Shown here piece by piece: positions 1 through 7,626 of a DNA stretch of 12,441 bases (position 1 is the stretch's first letter; each line of letters opens with the position of its first letter). Below the pieces are notes generated by a model. That model saw only the letters and a list, made by a program, of their open reading frames with translations, had not been told where the DNA came from and made no database searches. The stretch is taken from assembly GCA_018400565.1 (NCBI GenBank), contig JAGYMP010000200.1, positions 1 to 12,441 of the forward strand, written 5' to 3'. The translations under genes and the position numbers were made by a program. This stretch comes from Bacilli bacterium (GTDB lineage: Bacteria > Bacillota_I > Bacilli_A > Izemoplasmatales > Hujiaoplasmataceae).

Positions 1-341
1 GAAGAACAGTGAAGCCGAAATTGATCGTCAATCTCGGCATCAGCGGCGCGAGTGAATACCGGATATTTTTCCAGATTGTCATGCCGCTTGTCAAACCGGC
101 CTGGCTGACACTCATCATTTTGCTTTTTCAACGCCTTTGGATCACGGACGGCGGCAATTTCATTTTCAGCGAGCAGATGAAACCGGTCAGTTACGCTCTC
201 AGACAGATCGCCCAAGGTTCTGTCGAGCGAGCCGGAACGATTGCGGCCGTGGCTTTCATCATGATGATCGTACCTGTCACATTTTTTATTCTCTCACAAT
301 CGAGAATCGTCGAAACATTCAGTTATTCAGGCATGAAATAG
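1..341 (+). CDS. Sugar ABC transporter permease, MalG-type, C-terminal part (5' end outside window)
   Basis: This is the last ~113 codons of an inner-membrane permease subunit. The reading frame is open from the first bases of the window (frame starting at base 3), so the GTG at 9 need not be the start. The visible part has the cytoplasmic coupling loop, with GASEYRIFFQIVMPLVKPAW matching the second half of the EAA loop of binding-protein-dependent sugar permeases. A membrane helix follows, then a periplasm-facing stretch containing GNFIFSEQMKP, a final helix (GTIAAVAFIMMIVPV) and the ending SYSGMK. The ending resembles carbohydrate permeases found beside DUF5696 genes. The usual EAA triplet is replaced by VNL, which is odd because its Glu normally docks the ATPase. 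The next gene begins 10 bases after the TAG stop, so it is probably in the same operon. Family assignment is secure; substrate is unknown. Confidence 0.85.
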   Translation, partial: RTVKPKLIVNLGISGASEYRIFFQIVMPLVKPAWLTLIILLFQRLWITDGGNFIFSEQMKPVSYALRQIAQGSVERAGTIAAVAFIMMIVPVTFFILSQSRIVETFSYSGMK

Positions 342-351
342 GGGTGTTTGT

Positions 352-1818
352 ATGAAAAAAATAGTCGCACTCATGATGATTCTTGCCTTGTTTCCGCTTA
401 CGCTCGGTGCGGGCAGCTATATCTATTCCTATTGGGAGCATGCCATGCACAGCGCGCCCGGATTGGCATTTGAGGCTTCCATCAACGCCGAGGGACTCGG
501 TGCGAATCTTGTTTCGCCGGAGGATCTCGTCGTTTATGAGGATTCAGTTTACATCGTTGACAGCAAGGCTGACAGTCTCGTTATTATTGATGAAGATTTC
601 GACCTCAAGCATGAATGGACCGAATTTGTGATGACGGATGCTTACCGTGAGCGTACAGGTACCGATATGGGGACAGTTCTCACACTTAACGGACCTTATG
701 GTGTGGATGTCACCGTCAACGGAATCTTCATCGCGGATACGAGCAACAACCGCATTGTGAAGTTGAATCACGATTTTGAGGTCGTGGATGTTTTTGGCGA
801 GATAGACGATCCGACCTTTGATGAGATCAAGTTTGAACCGAAAAAAATTACGGTCGATCCGACAAACAGGATGTATGTCGTGGCAAGGAACATCTACGAA
901 GGCATCATGGAAATCAATTCGGACGGAACGTTCAACCGTTATACGGGTGTGAATCCGATTGAGTTGACGCCTTTCGAGATCTTCAGCCGCAGTTTGATGA
1001 CCGAGGAGCAAATCGAACAGATGCAGCTTTTTTTGCCCACCGAATACACGAATGTCACGATTGACGACCGCAATTTCATCTATGCGACCAGCCGCGTATC
1101 GGAGAACAACCCGGAAAACCCGATTCAGCTCATCAACCCCAAAGGCGTCGATGTCATCAAGCGAAACGGGTATTATCCGCCGATGGGTGACATCCAATAT
1201 GTCGAAGGCGACAACAGTTATGTCGTCGAAGGGCCCAGTACCTTGGTTGACATCGCTTATACCCATGATGGAATCTATACTGTGTTGGATCGGAAACGGT
1301 CGCGTCTTTTCACCTATGACAGCGAAGGCTATCTGCTTTACATCGACGGGGAAGAAGGCAAGCAGATCGATCGGTTCAGTGAAGGGGTTGCCCTTGATTA
1401 TTTCGGTGACAACCTGTTGGTCTTGGACCGCGGCACAACAACAATCGTTGTTTACGGTCATACGGAATTCGGCGCATATGTCAATGAGGCCATCCATTAC
1501 CACAATATCGGCGAATTTGACAAAGCCGCAGAAGTGTGGGAAAAAGTCATCAAGATCAACTCAAACTATGAAATCGCCTATAACGGCATCGGCAAGATGC
1601 TTCTTCGTGAAGGGCAATACAAAGAGGCCATGGAATACTTTGAGATGGGTTACGATCAATATTACTATTCCAAAGCCTTCCAGGAATACCGCAACGGGAT
1701 CATCAAAGCGAATTTCGTCTGGATTATCAGCGGACTTGTTTTATTCGCGGGCTTTTTGATCGGCCGAAAGATCTATAAAGTGTACAAACAGGGAGGGACG
1801 ATTCTTTATGATGATTAA
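352..1818 (+). CDS. Secreted beta-propeller (NHL-like) and TPR protein with C-terminal membrane anchor
   Basis: 488 residues. Residues 1-21 form a signal peptide or signal anchor (MKK then a hydrophobic stretch). Residues ~55-370 hold about six propeller-like blades, with recurring patterns such as SPEDLVVYEDSVYIVD, GPYGVDVTVNGIFIADTSNNRIVKL and GVALDYFGDNLLVLDRG, typical of NHL/six-bladed propellers. Residues ~376-441 form two TPR-like helical pairs (AIHYHNIGEFDKAAEVWEKV, then GKMLLREGQYKEAMEYFEMG). One membrane helix (~455-470) and a basic tail (GRKIYKVYK) put the C-terminus in the cytoplasm and the propeller and TPRs outside. The start is set by GGGGTG at 341-346, five bases upstream of the ATG. 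The gene overlaps the YIP1 gene by 11 bases. Propeller-TPR proteins of this kind are usually scaffolds or ligand binders. No catalytic motif is visible, and a role in the transporter or surface complex is inferred from context only. Confidence 0.82.
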   Translation: MKKIVALMMILALFPLTLGAGSYIYSYWEHAMHSAPGLAFEASINAEGLGANLVSPEDLVVYEDSVYIVDSKADSLVIIDEDFDLKHEWTEFVMTDAYRERTGTDMGTVLTLNGPYGVDVTVNGIFIADTSNNRIVKLNHDFEVVDVFGEIDDPTFDEIKFEPKKITVDPTNRMYVVARNIYEGIMEINSDGTFNRYTGVNPIELTPFEIFSRSLMTEEQIEQMQLFLPTEYTNVTIDDRNFIYATSRVSENNPENPIQLINPKGVDVIKRNGYYPPMGDIQYVEGDNSYVVEGPSTLVDIAYTHDGIYTVLDRKRSRLFTYDSEGYLLYIDGEEGKQIDRFSEGVALDYFGDNLLVLDRGTTTIVVYGHTEFGAYVNEAIHYHNIGEFDKAAEVWEKVIKINSNYEIAYNGIGKMLLREGQYKEAMEYFEMGYDQYYYSKAFQEYRNGIIKANFVWIISGLVLFAGFLIGRKIYKVYKQGGTILYDD

Positions 1819-2449
1819 ATTGAAGAAGATTTATCATGATTTCATCCGGTTCCCTTCGTATATCCTTTTTCATCCTTTTGACGGTTACGAAGAATTCAAA
1901 CGCTATAAAAAAGGCAAATTAAGCGTGGCGATCGTGTTCATCGTCTTGTTTGTCTACTACCAAATATTCAGATTTCGCAATCTGGGCTTTTTGGTCAACA
2001 ACAACAATCCTCTGGAACTCAACAGCTTGGAGGAATTCTTCACCGTCTTCTTGTTGATTTTTCTGTTTACCGTGGGGAATTGGAGTGTCACGACGCTCAT
2101 GCAGGGCAAAGGGACGTATAAGGAAATCCTTATGATGACGGGATATTCGCTGTTCCCGCTGTTGCTTTTCGGGTTTATGGGGACTGTCTTGTCGAATTTT
2201 CTCACATTGGATGAAATGGGATTTTATCATCTGATGATGTATCTTGCATATGCTCTCACAGGATGGATGATTTTCATGGGTGTGCTGAATATCCATGAAT
2301 ACGGACTCGGCAAAACGATTCTGTCTTTTATCGCGACCTTTGTCTCGGTATCCGTCATGATGTTCGTCGGATTGCTGTTTTTCGACCTCATCCAACAGAT
2401 CATCGCGTTCGTGGTTTCAATCGTGAATGAATTCAATTTGAGGTACTGA
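1808..2449 (+). CDS. YIP1 family integral membrane protein
   Basis: 213 residues with about five membrane helices (roughly 38-55, 77-95, 107-130, 139-160 and 170-193) after a basic amphipathic N-terminus. Two features fit the bacterial YIP1 family: an FHPFDGYEEFKRYKKG segment just before helix 1, and NWSVTTLMQGKGTYKEI (residues ~91-107) between helices 2 and 3. The molecular function of bacterial YIP1 proteins is unknown; they are multispanning membrane proteins often found near transport genes. The start lies inside the upstream gene (11-base overlap), preceded by GGGAGG at 1791-1796. A second ATG directly follows at 1811, so the true start could be one codon later. GAGG at the very end of this gene serves as the ribosome binding site of the DUF5696 gene, which starts two bases after the stop. 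Its place between two surface proteins suggests it is their membrane partner, which is inference. Confidence 0.85.
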   Translation: MMIKLKKIYHDFIRFPSYILFHPFDGYEEFKRYKKGKLSVAIVFIVLFVYYQIFRFRNLGFLVNNNNPLELNSLEEFFTVFLLIFLFTVGNWSVTTLMQGKGTYKEILMMTGYSLFPLLLFGFMGTVLSNFLTLDEMGFYHLMMYLAYALTGWMIFMGVLNIHEYGLGKTILSFIATFVSVSVMMFVGLLFFDLIQQIIAFVVSIVNEFNLRY

Positions 2450-2451
2450 CT

Positions 2452-5028
2452 ATGAAGAAAAAAATGTTTTTGGCAGTGTTGACAATCATTCTCGGCTTTG
2501 TTTTGTACCTGACCCTGTTTAACATGCGAGCCGGAATCATTCCCGACACAGAAAAAATCGAATATAACGAAACAGGGTTCGTGGATGCGATGACACTTGA
2601 GGACACTGAGCATCTGGCGGCTTCCAACGATCGTTTCGAACTGTATCTCGATGAAACGACATCTTATTTCACTGTCGTTGATAAGTTGAACGGCACGGAA
2701 TGGCACAGTAATCCCTCCGAACCCGATCCGTGGCAGACGGATCTTAGCAAAACAATCACACAAAGTGCGATCAACAAACAAAAATCCACGTTGCAGTTAT
2801 CCTATTTCAATGAGTCCGGTTCGCTTGCGACGGTCAACAATTACTCGCTCAGCATCAGTCATCCCAAATCCGTCCTGTATGAAGAGGGACTCAGGACATA
2901 TGAAATCAAATATGTCGAGGACGGATTCCAGGTCTTGTATGACATAAAAGAAGTTGACATCGATTATTTGTATTTTCCGAAATATCTTGAACCTGAGGTA
3001 TTGGAAGCCCATCCGGACCGTGATTTGCTCGAAGCCATCGCTTACACAGGTTATGATGAGCAAATGGATGTTTATGTGATTTCCCAATATGAAGATATGT
3101 CCATGCTCGTCCGCAAACGTTTATATGATATCTTTTACGGCGAAGACGGCCTCGGTTACACCCGGGAACGTGCCATCGAAGAAAACGAATCTTACGGATA
3201 CATGGAAGCCGAAGAATTGGTAGAGCTCAAAGTCGGTGTTGACGTGCGACTTACGGATGACGGTGTGAAAGTGTCGGTCTTGCGCGATTCGATCTCTGAG
3301 TCATCATCATCGAAACTTGCATCCGTGAGTTTGTATCCGCTGTTCGGGACAGCCATCAGTGAAATCGATGGTGTCGGAACCAACGGTTCGATCATCCTCC
3401 CCGATGGCAGCGGGGCAGTTATGGAGTTCAACAACGGGAAGCATTATCAACAACCGTATTCAAAACATCTTTATGGCCATGATCTGGGCATGTTACCGCA
3501 CAAAAAACCGGAGAGCCAAAACCCGATCACCATTCCATTGTATGGCATGGTGAAGGAAGATGCCGCATTTGCGGCGATCATCACGTCCGGCGATGCCATG
3601 GCGAGCATCAACGCCGATGTGTCCGGGCGTATTGACTCATACAACAAAGTGTATCCCACGTTTGATTTCAGGGAAAACGAAGCGGTCATCCTCGGATCCG
3701 GTTTCAACCAATATGCGATCGATCTTTGGACCGAAGAACCCGTGGACATGGATTTCACGGTCAATTACGTTTTCCTGGAAGAGGAGAAAGCGGATTATGT
3801 GCATATCGCAGAAACGTATGCGGATTATCTGGATGAGCACCATACATTTTCGTCCATTGATGAGACGGATGAGACGACATTGACCGTGGAATTGCTCGGC
3901 GCATACGAACAAAAAGATTTCTTCATGGGCGTTCCTTATCATCGCAGCGAATCGATGACGACATTCGAACAAGCGCAATGGATGACAGAAGCGTTCATCG
4001 AACGCGGTGTGGATGACATCGATATCATCTTCAAGGGAATGATCAACGGGGGACTGTCTTCGTCGGTTGCCAATGCATTCGATGTTGAACCTGTGCTCGG
4101 CGGCAAGAAAGGCTATGAGACATTGTTGTCTTATGCCGGAGCGAATGACATCACGGTTTATCCGAGCGTGAGTCTGATGACAGCCGACGGCTTTATCAAA
4201 CCTTTCGACCAGTTCAGGTACGCATCAAGCCGGCTTGACGGGAAATTATCCAAAGATTACATTTATCATTTACCTTCAAAATTACCGTATGAGGAAGCCC
4301 CGGCCGTGAAGAATTTCAAGCCTGATTATGTTGTCAATCCGCTGTATTACGAAGCAATTTTCAATCGATTTTCGAATCGATATGACGGCAATACCGTTGC
4401 TTTTGAAGCATTGGCCAGCCGACTCGGCGGTCATTACGGCGATGATTTGCTTTATCGTCAGACCGCGATGCGGATACAAAGTGATATCCTGGAAAAATCT
4501 TCGGATGCTTTATTGTTAAAGAATCCTTTTGGATTCGCATATCCCTACGCGGATCATATCACGGACATGCCGATGGAAATGACACGGTATCCGATTCTGG
4601 ATTACTCGATCCCCCTTTTGCAACTGGTCTTATCGGGGAAAATCAATTACTCGACGATGAGTCTCAACATGTCAACGGAGCGCAGCAGTGAATTCATGTT
4701 CTTAAAAGTGATTGAAACAGGCTCAAATCTGAAGTATACGTTATCGTATGATGATTCATCCAAACTCAAAGAGACAAAACACAATCAATATTTTTCAACA
4801 CAGTATATGAATTGGATCGACCGTATTGAAGATCAGATCAGCGAACTGAATGAACTCGGAATCCATGAGGGCCACTTGGCGGACCATGAACTTATCGCCG
4901 ATCATGTTTATAAGGTGACTTATTCACACGGACTCGAAATTTTGATCAATTACAATTTACAAACAGCATACGGCATACTCGGGTACAACGTTCCGCCGAT
5001 GGACTATATCGTGATGGGGGTGGAGTAA
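2452..5028 (+). CDS. DUF5696 protein: membrane-anchored, extracytoplasmic, glycosidase-like
   Basis: 858 residues. MKKK followed by an uncleaved-looking hydrophobic helix (~5-23) anchors a large outside domain. Residues ~60-470 look beta-rich, with Gly- and acid-rich turns such as GSIILPDGSGAVMEF. From ~477 the pattern changes to alternating strands and helices as in a TIM barrel: VPYHRSESMTTFEQAQWMTE, then RGVDDIDIIFKGMINGG, ITVYPSVSLM, and NPFGFAYPYADHITDMPM near 691-708. The C-terminus ends in a beta-sandwich-like stretch (LEILINYNLQTAYGILGYNV). These landmarks fit my recollection of DUF5696 proteins from Paenibacillus and clostridia, which lie beside sugar ABC permeases. Sandwich-barrel-sandwich order is common in glycoside hydrolases acting on amino sugars, but I cannot assign catalytic acids, so activity is inference. 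The gene abuts the next permease gene with no gap. It may act on or bind surface glycans before uptake. Confidence 0.82.
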   Translation: MKKKMFLAVLTIILGFVLYLTLFNMRAGIIPDTEKIEYNETGFVDAMTLEDTEHLAASNDRFELYLDETTSYFTVVDKLNGTEWHSNPSEPDPWQTDLSKTITQSAINKQKSTLQLSYFNESGSLATVNNYSLSISHPKSVLYEEGLRTYEIKYVEDGFQVLYDIKEVDIDYLYFPKYLEPEVLEAHPDRDLLEAIAYTGYDEQMDVYVISQYEDMSMLVRKRLYDIFYGEDGLGYTRERAIEENESYGYMEAEELVELKVGVDVRLTDDGVKVSVLRDSISESSSSKLASVSLYPLFGTAISEIDGVGTNGSIILPDGSGAVMEFNNGKHYQQPYSKHLYGHDLGMLPHKKPESQNPITIPLYGMVKEDAAFAAIITSGDAMASINADVSGRIDSYNKVYPTFDFRENEAVILGSGFNQYAIDLWTEEPVDMDFTVNYVFLEEEKADYVHIAETYADYLDEHHTFSSIDETDETTLTVELLGAYEQKDFFMGVPYHRSESMTTFEQAQWMTEAFIERGVDDIDIIFKGMINGGLSSSVANAFDVEPVLGGKKGYETLLSYAGANDITVYPSVSLMTADGFIKPFDQFRYASSRLDGKLSKDYIYHLPSKLPYEEAPAVKNFKPDYVVNPLYYEAIFNRFSNRYDGNTVAFEALASRLGGHYGDDLLYRQTAMRIQSDILEKSSDALLLKNPFGFAYPYADHITDMPMEMTRYPILDYSIPLLQLVLSGKINYSTMSLNMSTERSSEFMFLKVIETGSNLKYTLSYDDSSKLKETKHNQYFSTQYMNWIDRIEDQISELNELGIHEGHLADHELIADHVYKVTYSHGLEILINYNLQTAYGILGYNVPPMDYIVMGVE
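5016..5022 (+). promoter_or_regulatory. G-rich ribosome binding site supporting a TTG start
   Basis: GGGGGTG lies in the last codons of the DUF5696 gene, six bases before the TTG at 5029. It closely follows the GGAGGTG Shine-Dalgarno consensus (the G in place of A can wobble-pair). This supports TTG rather than the GTG at 5038 as the start of the permease gene. Confidence 0.55.
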
Positions 5029-5967
5029 TTGGCTACCGTGAATAATCAAACAATCAAAGCTCCCAAAAAAAGCGGTTTAAAGGGACATGAACGGCAAAAG
5101 CGATTTTGGGCCGCCGTATTCCTGGCACCCTGGGTCATTGGCTTTTTGATGTTTTTCCTTGTGCCTTTCATCCGCAGTCTTTACTTCAGCTTTTTTACCC
5201 TTGAACCGACCCCGGAAGGCATCATAACAACGTTTACTGGTTTCGAAAATTATATTTATGCTTTGAATGAGCATGTCATTGGGAACACCAGTTTTCGCGT
5301 CGAGTTGATCAACACGACGATGGATGCTTTGATTAACATCCCCGTTTTATTGATCTTCAGTTTGTTCATCGCCGTGATGCTTAACATGAAATTCCGGGGA
5401 CGCGCCCTCGTGCGCGCGATTTTCTTCATTCCCGTCATTTTGAACAGCGCTGCCGTCACAAGCGCGCTTGGCGGAGGTGAGGCGGTGGCCCAGCTGTTGG
5501 AAGAACAGGGAATCGAGCAGATTTTTGATTTGGAATTCTATTTGGTTCAGGCAGGTTTGATGCCTTGGCTGATCACGTTCATCGTCGGTCTGATCGACCG
5601 CATTTATGCCATCTTATCCTTGGCCGGCGTTCCTATTTTGTTGTTTTTGGCATCCATTCAGTCGGTTCCGAAACATCTTTATGAGGCAGCCAAAATCGAA
5701 GGCGCGACCGGTTATGAGACATTTTGGCTGATCACATTGCCGAATGTCAGTCCGCATATCGTGACGGTCGTCGTTTATGCACTTGTCGACACATTCATGA
5801 CATCGCCGGTCAGCATGATCATCTCCGAGGAATTGGGAAATTCCAACCGCTGGGGCGAAAGTGCTGCCATGGCCTGGGTATACGTGAGCACCGTGATCTT
5901 CATTCTGCTGCTGTTGGCCGTGTTTGCCAAAGCCTTCAAGATCGGGGGGTCACATTATGAAGATTAA
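5029..5967 (+). CDS. Sugar ABC transporter permease, MalF-type
   Basis: 312 residues, the normal length for this family. A basic cytoplasmic tail (KSGLKGHERQKR) precedes helix 1 (~27-47). Further helices lie at ~101-120, ~126-145, ~175-215 and ~243-262, with the last at ~282-303. The coupling loop carries a canonical EAA motif: LYEAAKIEGA at 218-227, followed by TFWLITLPNVSPHIV. It should form the transmembrane pore with the MalG-type permease that follows and be powered by an ATPase encoded elsewhere. The start is TTG, directly abutting the TAA of the DUF5696 gene, backed by GGGGGTG six bases upstream; GTG at 5038 is the alternative. The 3' end overlaps the next gene by 11 bases. Substrate cannot be read from the sequence; the downstream muropeptide-sugar genes suggest a MurNAc- or GlcNAc-containing saccharide. 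Confidence 0.9.
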   Translation: MATVNNQTIKAPKKSGLKGHERQKRFWAAVFLAPWVIGFLMFFLVPFIRSLYFSFFTLEPTPEGIITTFTGFENYIYALNEHVIGNTSFRVELINTTMDALINIPVLLIFSLFIAVMLNMKFRGRALVRAIFFIPVILNSAAVTSALGGGEAVAQLLEEQGIEQIFDLEFYLVQAGLMPWLITFIVGLIDRIYAILSLAGVPILLFLASIQSVPKHLYEAAKIEGATGYETFWLITLPNVSPHIVTVVVYALVDTFMTSPVSMIISEELGNSNRWGESAAMAWVYVSTVIFILLLLAVFAKAFKIGGSHYED

Positions 5968-6970
5968 ATCCCTTTACGGTTCAGTCAGACGATCCCTCCG
6001 ACATACAAAAGACGATATTCAGGATTACATGAACGACCCCGCCACCCAATTGCGCTGGAAAAAACGCGTCGGTGAGATATTCATCAAAGTAATGCGCTCG
6101 ATTTTGCTCTTCGGACTTTGTTTTGTGATTTTATTTCCGATCATCCAGCAGATATCCATGGCACTTCGTGCCCCGGTTGATGCGAACAATCCCGCGGTTG
6201 TGTGGATTCCGGAAAATTGGTCGCTCATGAACATCAAAATCGCCGTGGTTGTCCTTGATTACTGGCATTCTTTGGTCAATACCGCCAAACTCAGTTTTAT
6301 TTCCATGATTTTGCAGCTTTTTTCAACGGCTTTGGCCGGATATGCCTTCAGCCGTTTGCGTTTCAAAGGAAGCAACATCTTGTTTTTCTTTGTGATCATC
6401 ACGATCGTGACACCGCCCCAGGCACTCTCATTGGCACAGTATCTATATTTCCGCAACATCAACATGATCGGCAAAGAAACAAGCATTTATTTGATGAGCG
6501 GTCTCGGGATGGGGATAAGAAGCGGTATCTTCATTTACATTTTCCGTCAGTTTTTCCGCGGTTTGCCAAAAGAGTTGGAGGAATCCGCACAACTGGACGG
6601 AGCGAGCGTTTTCCGCACATTTTGGAATATCATGCTGCCGAATGCGCGCGGCGCAATCGTGACGGTCGCCCTTTTTGCCTTTGTGTGGCAGTGGAACGAT
6701 GCTTATTACGTCAGCATTTTCGATGTGTCGACCGAGGAATTCCCGTTGCTCACGATGCAGCTCATCAATGCGGCAGAAGGTATGTATCAGGCGCTTTTTT
6801 ACACCGGCGGATTGGATCTGGTCGGACAGAATGTCTGGGAGAACCCGCTGTTTCTCGCGTTGATCAGCAACGTTTCCGCGTTATTGATGATGTTGCCGCT
6901 GCTGATCATGTATCTCTTTGTGCAAAAACAATTTGTTGAATCGATCGAACGGACAGGTATCGTCGGTTAG
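5957..6970 (+). CDS. Sugar ABC transporter permease, MalG-type
   Basis: 337 residues when started at the ATG at 5957. The frame is open upstream to 5924, but that start would lie deep in the preceding permease gene without a good ribosome binding site. The 5957 ATG has GGGGGG at 5944-5949, seven bases away. The N-terminal cytoplasmic tail is long and charged (~1-45), longer than in typical MalG proteins. Helices lie at ~47-66, ~107-132, ~138-160, ~180-198, ~232-248 and ~300-323. The coupling loop is LPKELEESAQLDGASVFRTF (203-222), with EES in place of EAA, a common conservative variant, followed by IMLPNARGAIV. It pairs with the MalF-type subunit just upstream, which it overlaps by 11 bases. 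YesL follows after 11 bases. Confidence 0.9.
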   Translation: MKIKSLYGSVRRSLRHTKDDIQDYMNDPATQLRWKKRVGEIFIKVMRSILLFGLCFVILFPIIQQISMALRAPVDANNPAVVWIPENWSLMNIKIAVVVLDYWHSLVNTAKLSFISMILQLFSTALAGYAFSRLRFKGSNILFFFVIITIVTPPQALSLAQYLYFRNINMIGKETSIYLMSGLGMGIRSGIFIYIFRQFFRGLPKELEESAQLDGASVFRTFWNIMLPNARGAIVTVALFAFVWQWNDAYYVSIFDVSTEEFPLLTMQLINAAEGMYQALFYTGGLDLVGQNVWENPLFLALISNVSALLMMLPLLIMYLFVQKQFVESIERTGIVG

Positions 6971-6981
6971 GAGCATCGACC

Positions 6982-7626
6982 ATGTTTGATAACAGCATCT
7001 ATGCCAAATTGAATGACATCGCCGATTGGATTATCCGTGTCGTCATGTTGAATCTGATGATGATTCTTTTCAGTTTGCCCGTAATCACGATTTATCCGGC
7101 TTTTTCTGCGGGATACAACATGTTCATTGATTATGTCGAGAAGAAAAACACACGTCTTTTCCGGGACTATTTCAGATATTTCAAAGAGTCTCTGGGTCAA
7201 AAAACCGTATTTAGTGTCGTGATCATTCTGTCTTATCTTTTGGCATACCTCAACATCCGGTATTACCATGAATATCTAAAAGCCGGTCCGAATCTGTTCT
7301 ATACAATCGGTTATTATGTGTCGCTCGCATTGATGGCGATGTGGACCGCGACCGTGTTTTACTCAATCGTCGTGTATAAGGTAAAACCGAAACTCGCATT
7401 GATGGATTTGCTGAAAATATCTTTCTATATGGCCGGTAAGTTCTTTTGGGTCACGATGCTTTTGGTCATCATCGCCCTCTCACCGGCATTGTTGATTTTG
7501 TTTTTATCGCCGTTCACGTCTATGGTCTTCATCATCGCGGGTGTCTCTTTGCCGATGTTGCTTGCTGCCGTTGTGACGAGGCAATCGGTCAATTACCTGA
7601 GGGAGTTGAGTCATCAGAATGATTAA
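6982..7626 (+). CDS. YesL family (DUF624) membrane protein
   Basis: 214 residues with about five membrane helices (roughly 17-42, 75-91, 107-132, 152-176 and 178-197). The N-terminal pattern of a short amphipathic start, then LNLMMILFSLPVITIYPAFSAGY and RLFRDYFRYFKES, is characteristic of YesL/DUF624. These proteins are commonly encoded next to sugar ABC transporter genes in Bacillota, including the rhamnogalacturonan (yes) locus of B. subtilis, but their biochemical role is not established. The ATG at 6982 is preceded by TAGGAG at 6968-6973, overlapping the stop of the permease gene. The 3' end overlaps namZ by 8 bases (ATGATTAA), which ties the transport block to the enzyme block. Confidence 0.87.
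   Translation: MFDNSIYAKLNDIADWIIRVVMLNLMMILFSLPVITIYPAFSAGYNMFIDYVEKKNTRLFRDYFRYFKESLGQKTVFSVVIILSYLLAYLNIRYYHEYLKAGPNLFYTIGYYVSLALMAMWTATVFYSIVVYKVKPKLALMDLLKISFYMAGKFFWVTMLLVIIALSPALLILFLSPFTSMVFIIAGVSLPMLLAAVVTRQSVNYLRELSHQND

Noticed and set aside
9..341. GTG at 9 as the true start of a small 110-residue protein
   Set aside because: The frame is open to the window edge, and the product is clearly the C-terminal third of a permease, so it is a truncated view of a longer gene.
544..1503. Long antisense open frame (319 codons) opposite the propeller gene
   Set aside because: It lies wholly within a gene with clear signal peptide, propeller and TPR content. The translation shows no recognisable family, and it has no context. 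It is a compositional shadow.
5924..5956. Upstream extension of the second MalG-type permease
   Set aside because: The extra 11 residues are encoded within the previous permease gene, without a good ribosome binding site. The ATG at 5957 has GGGGGG seven bases away.
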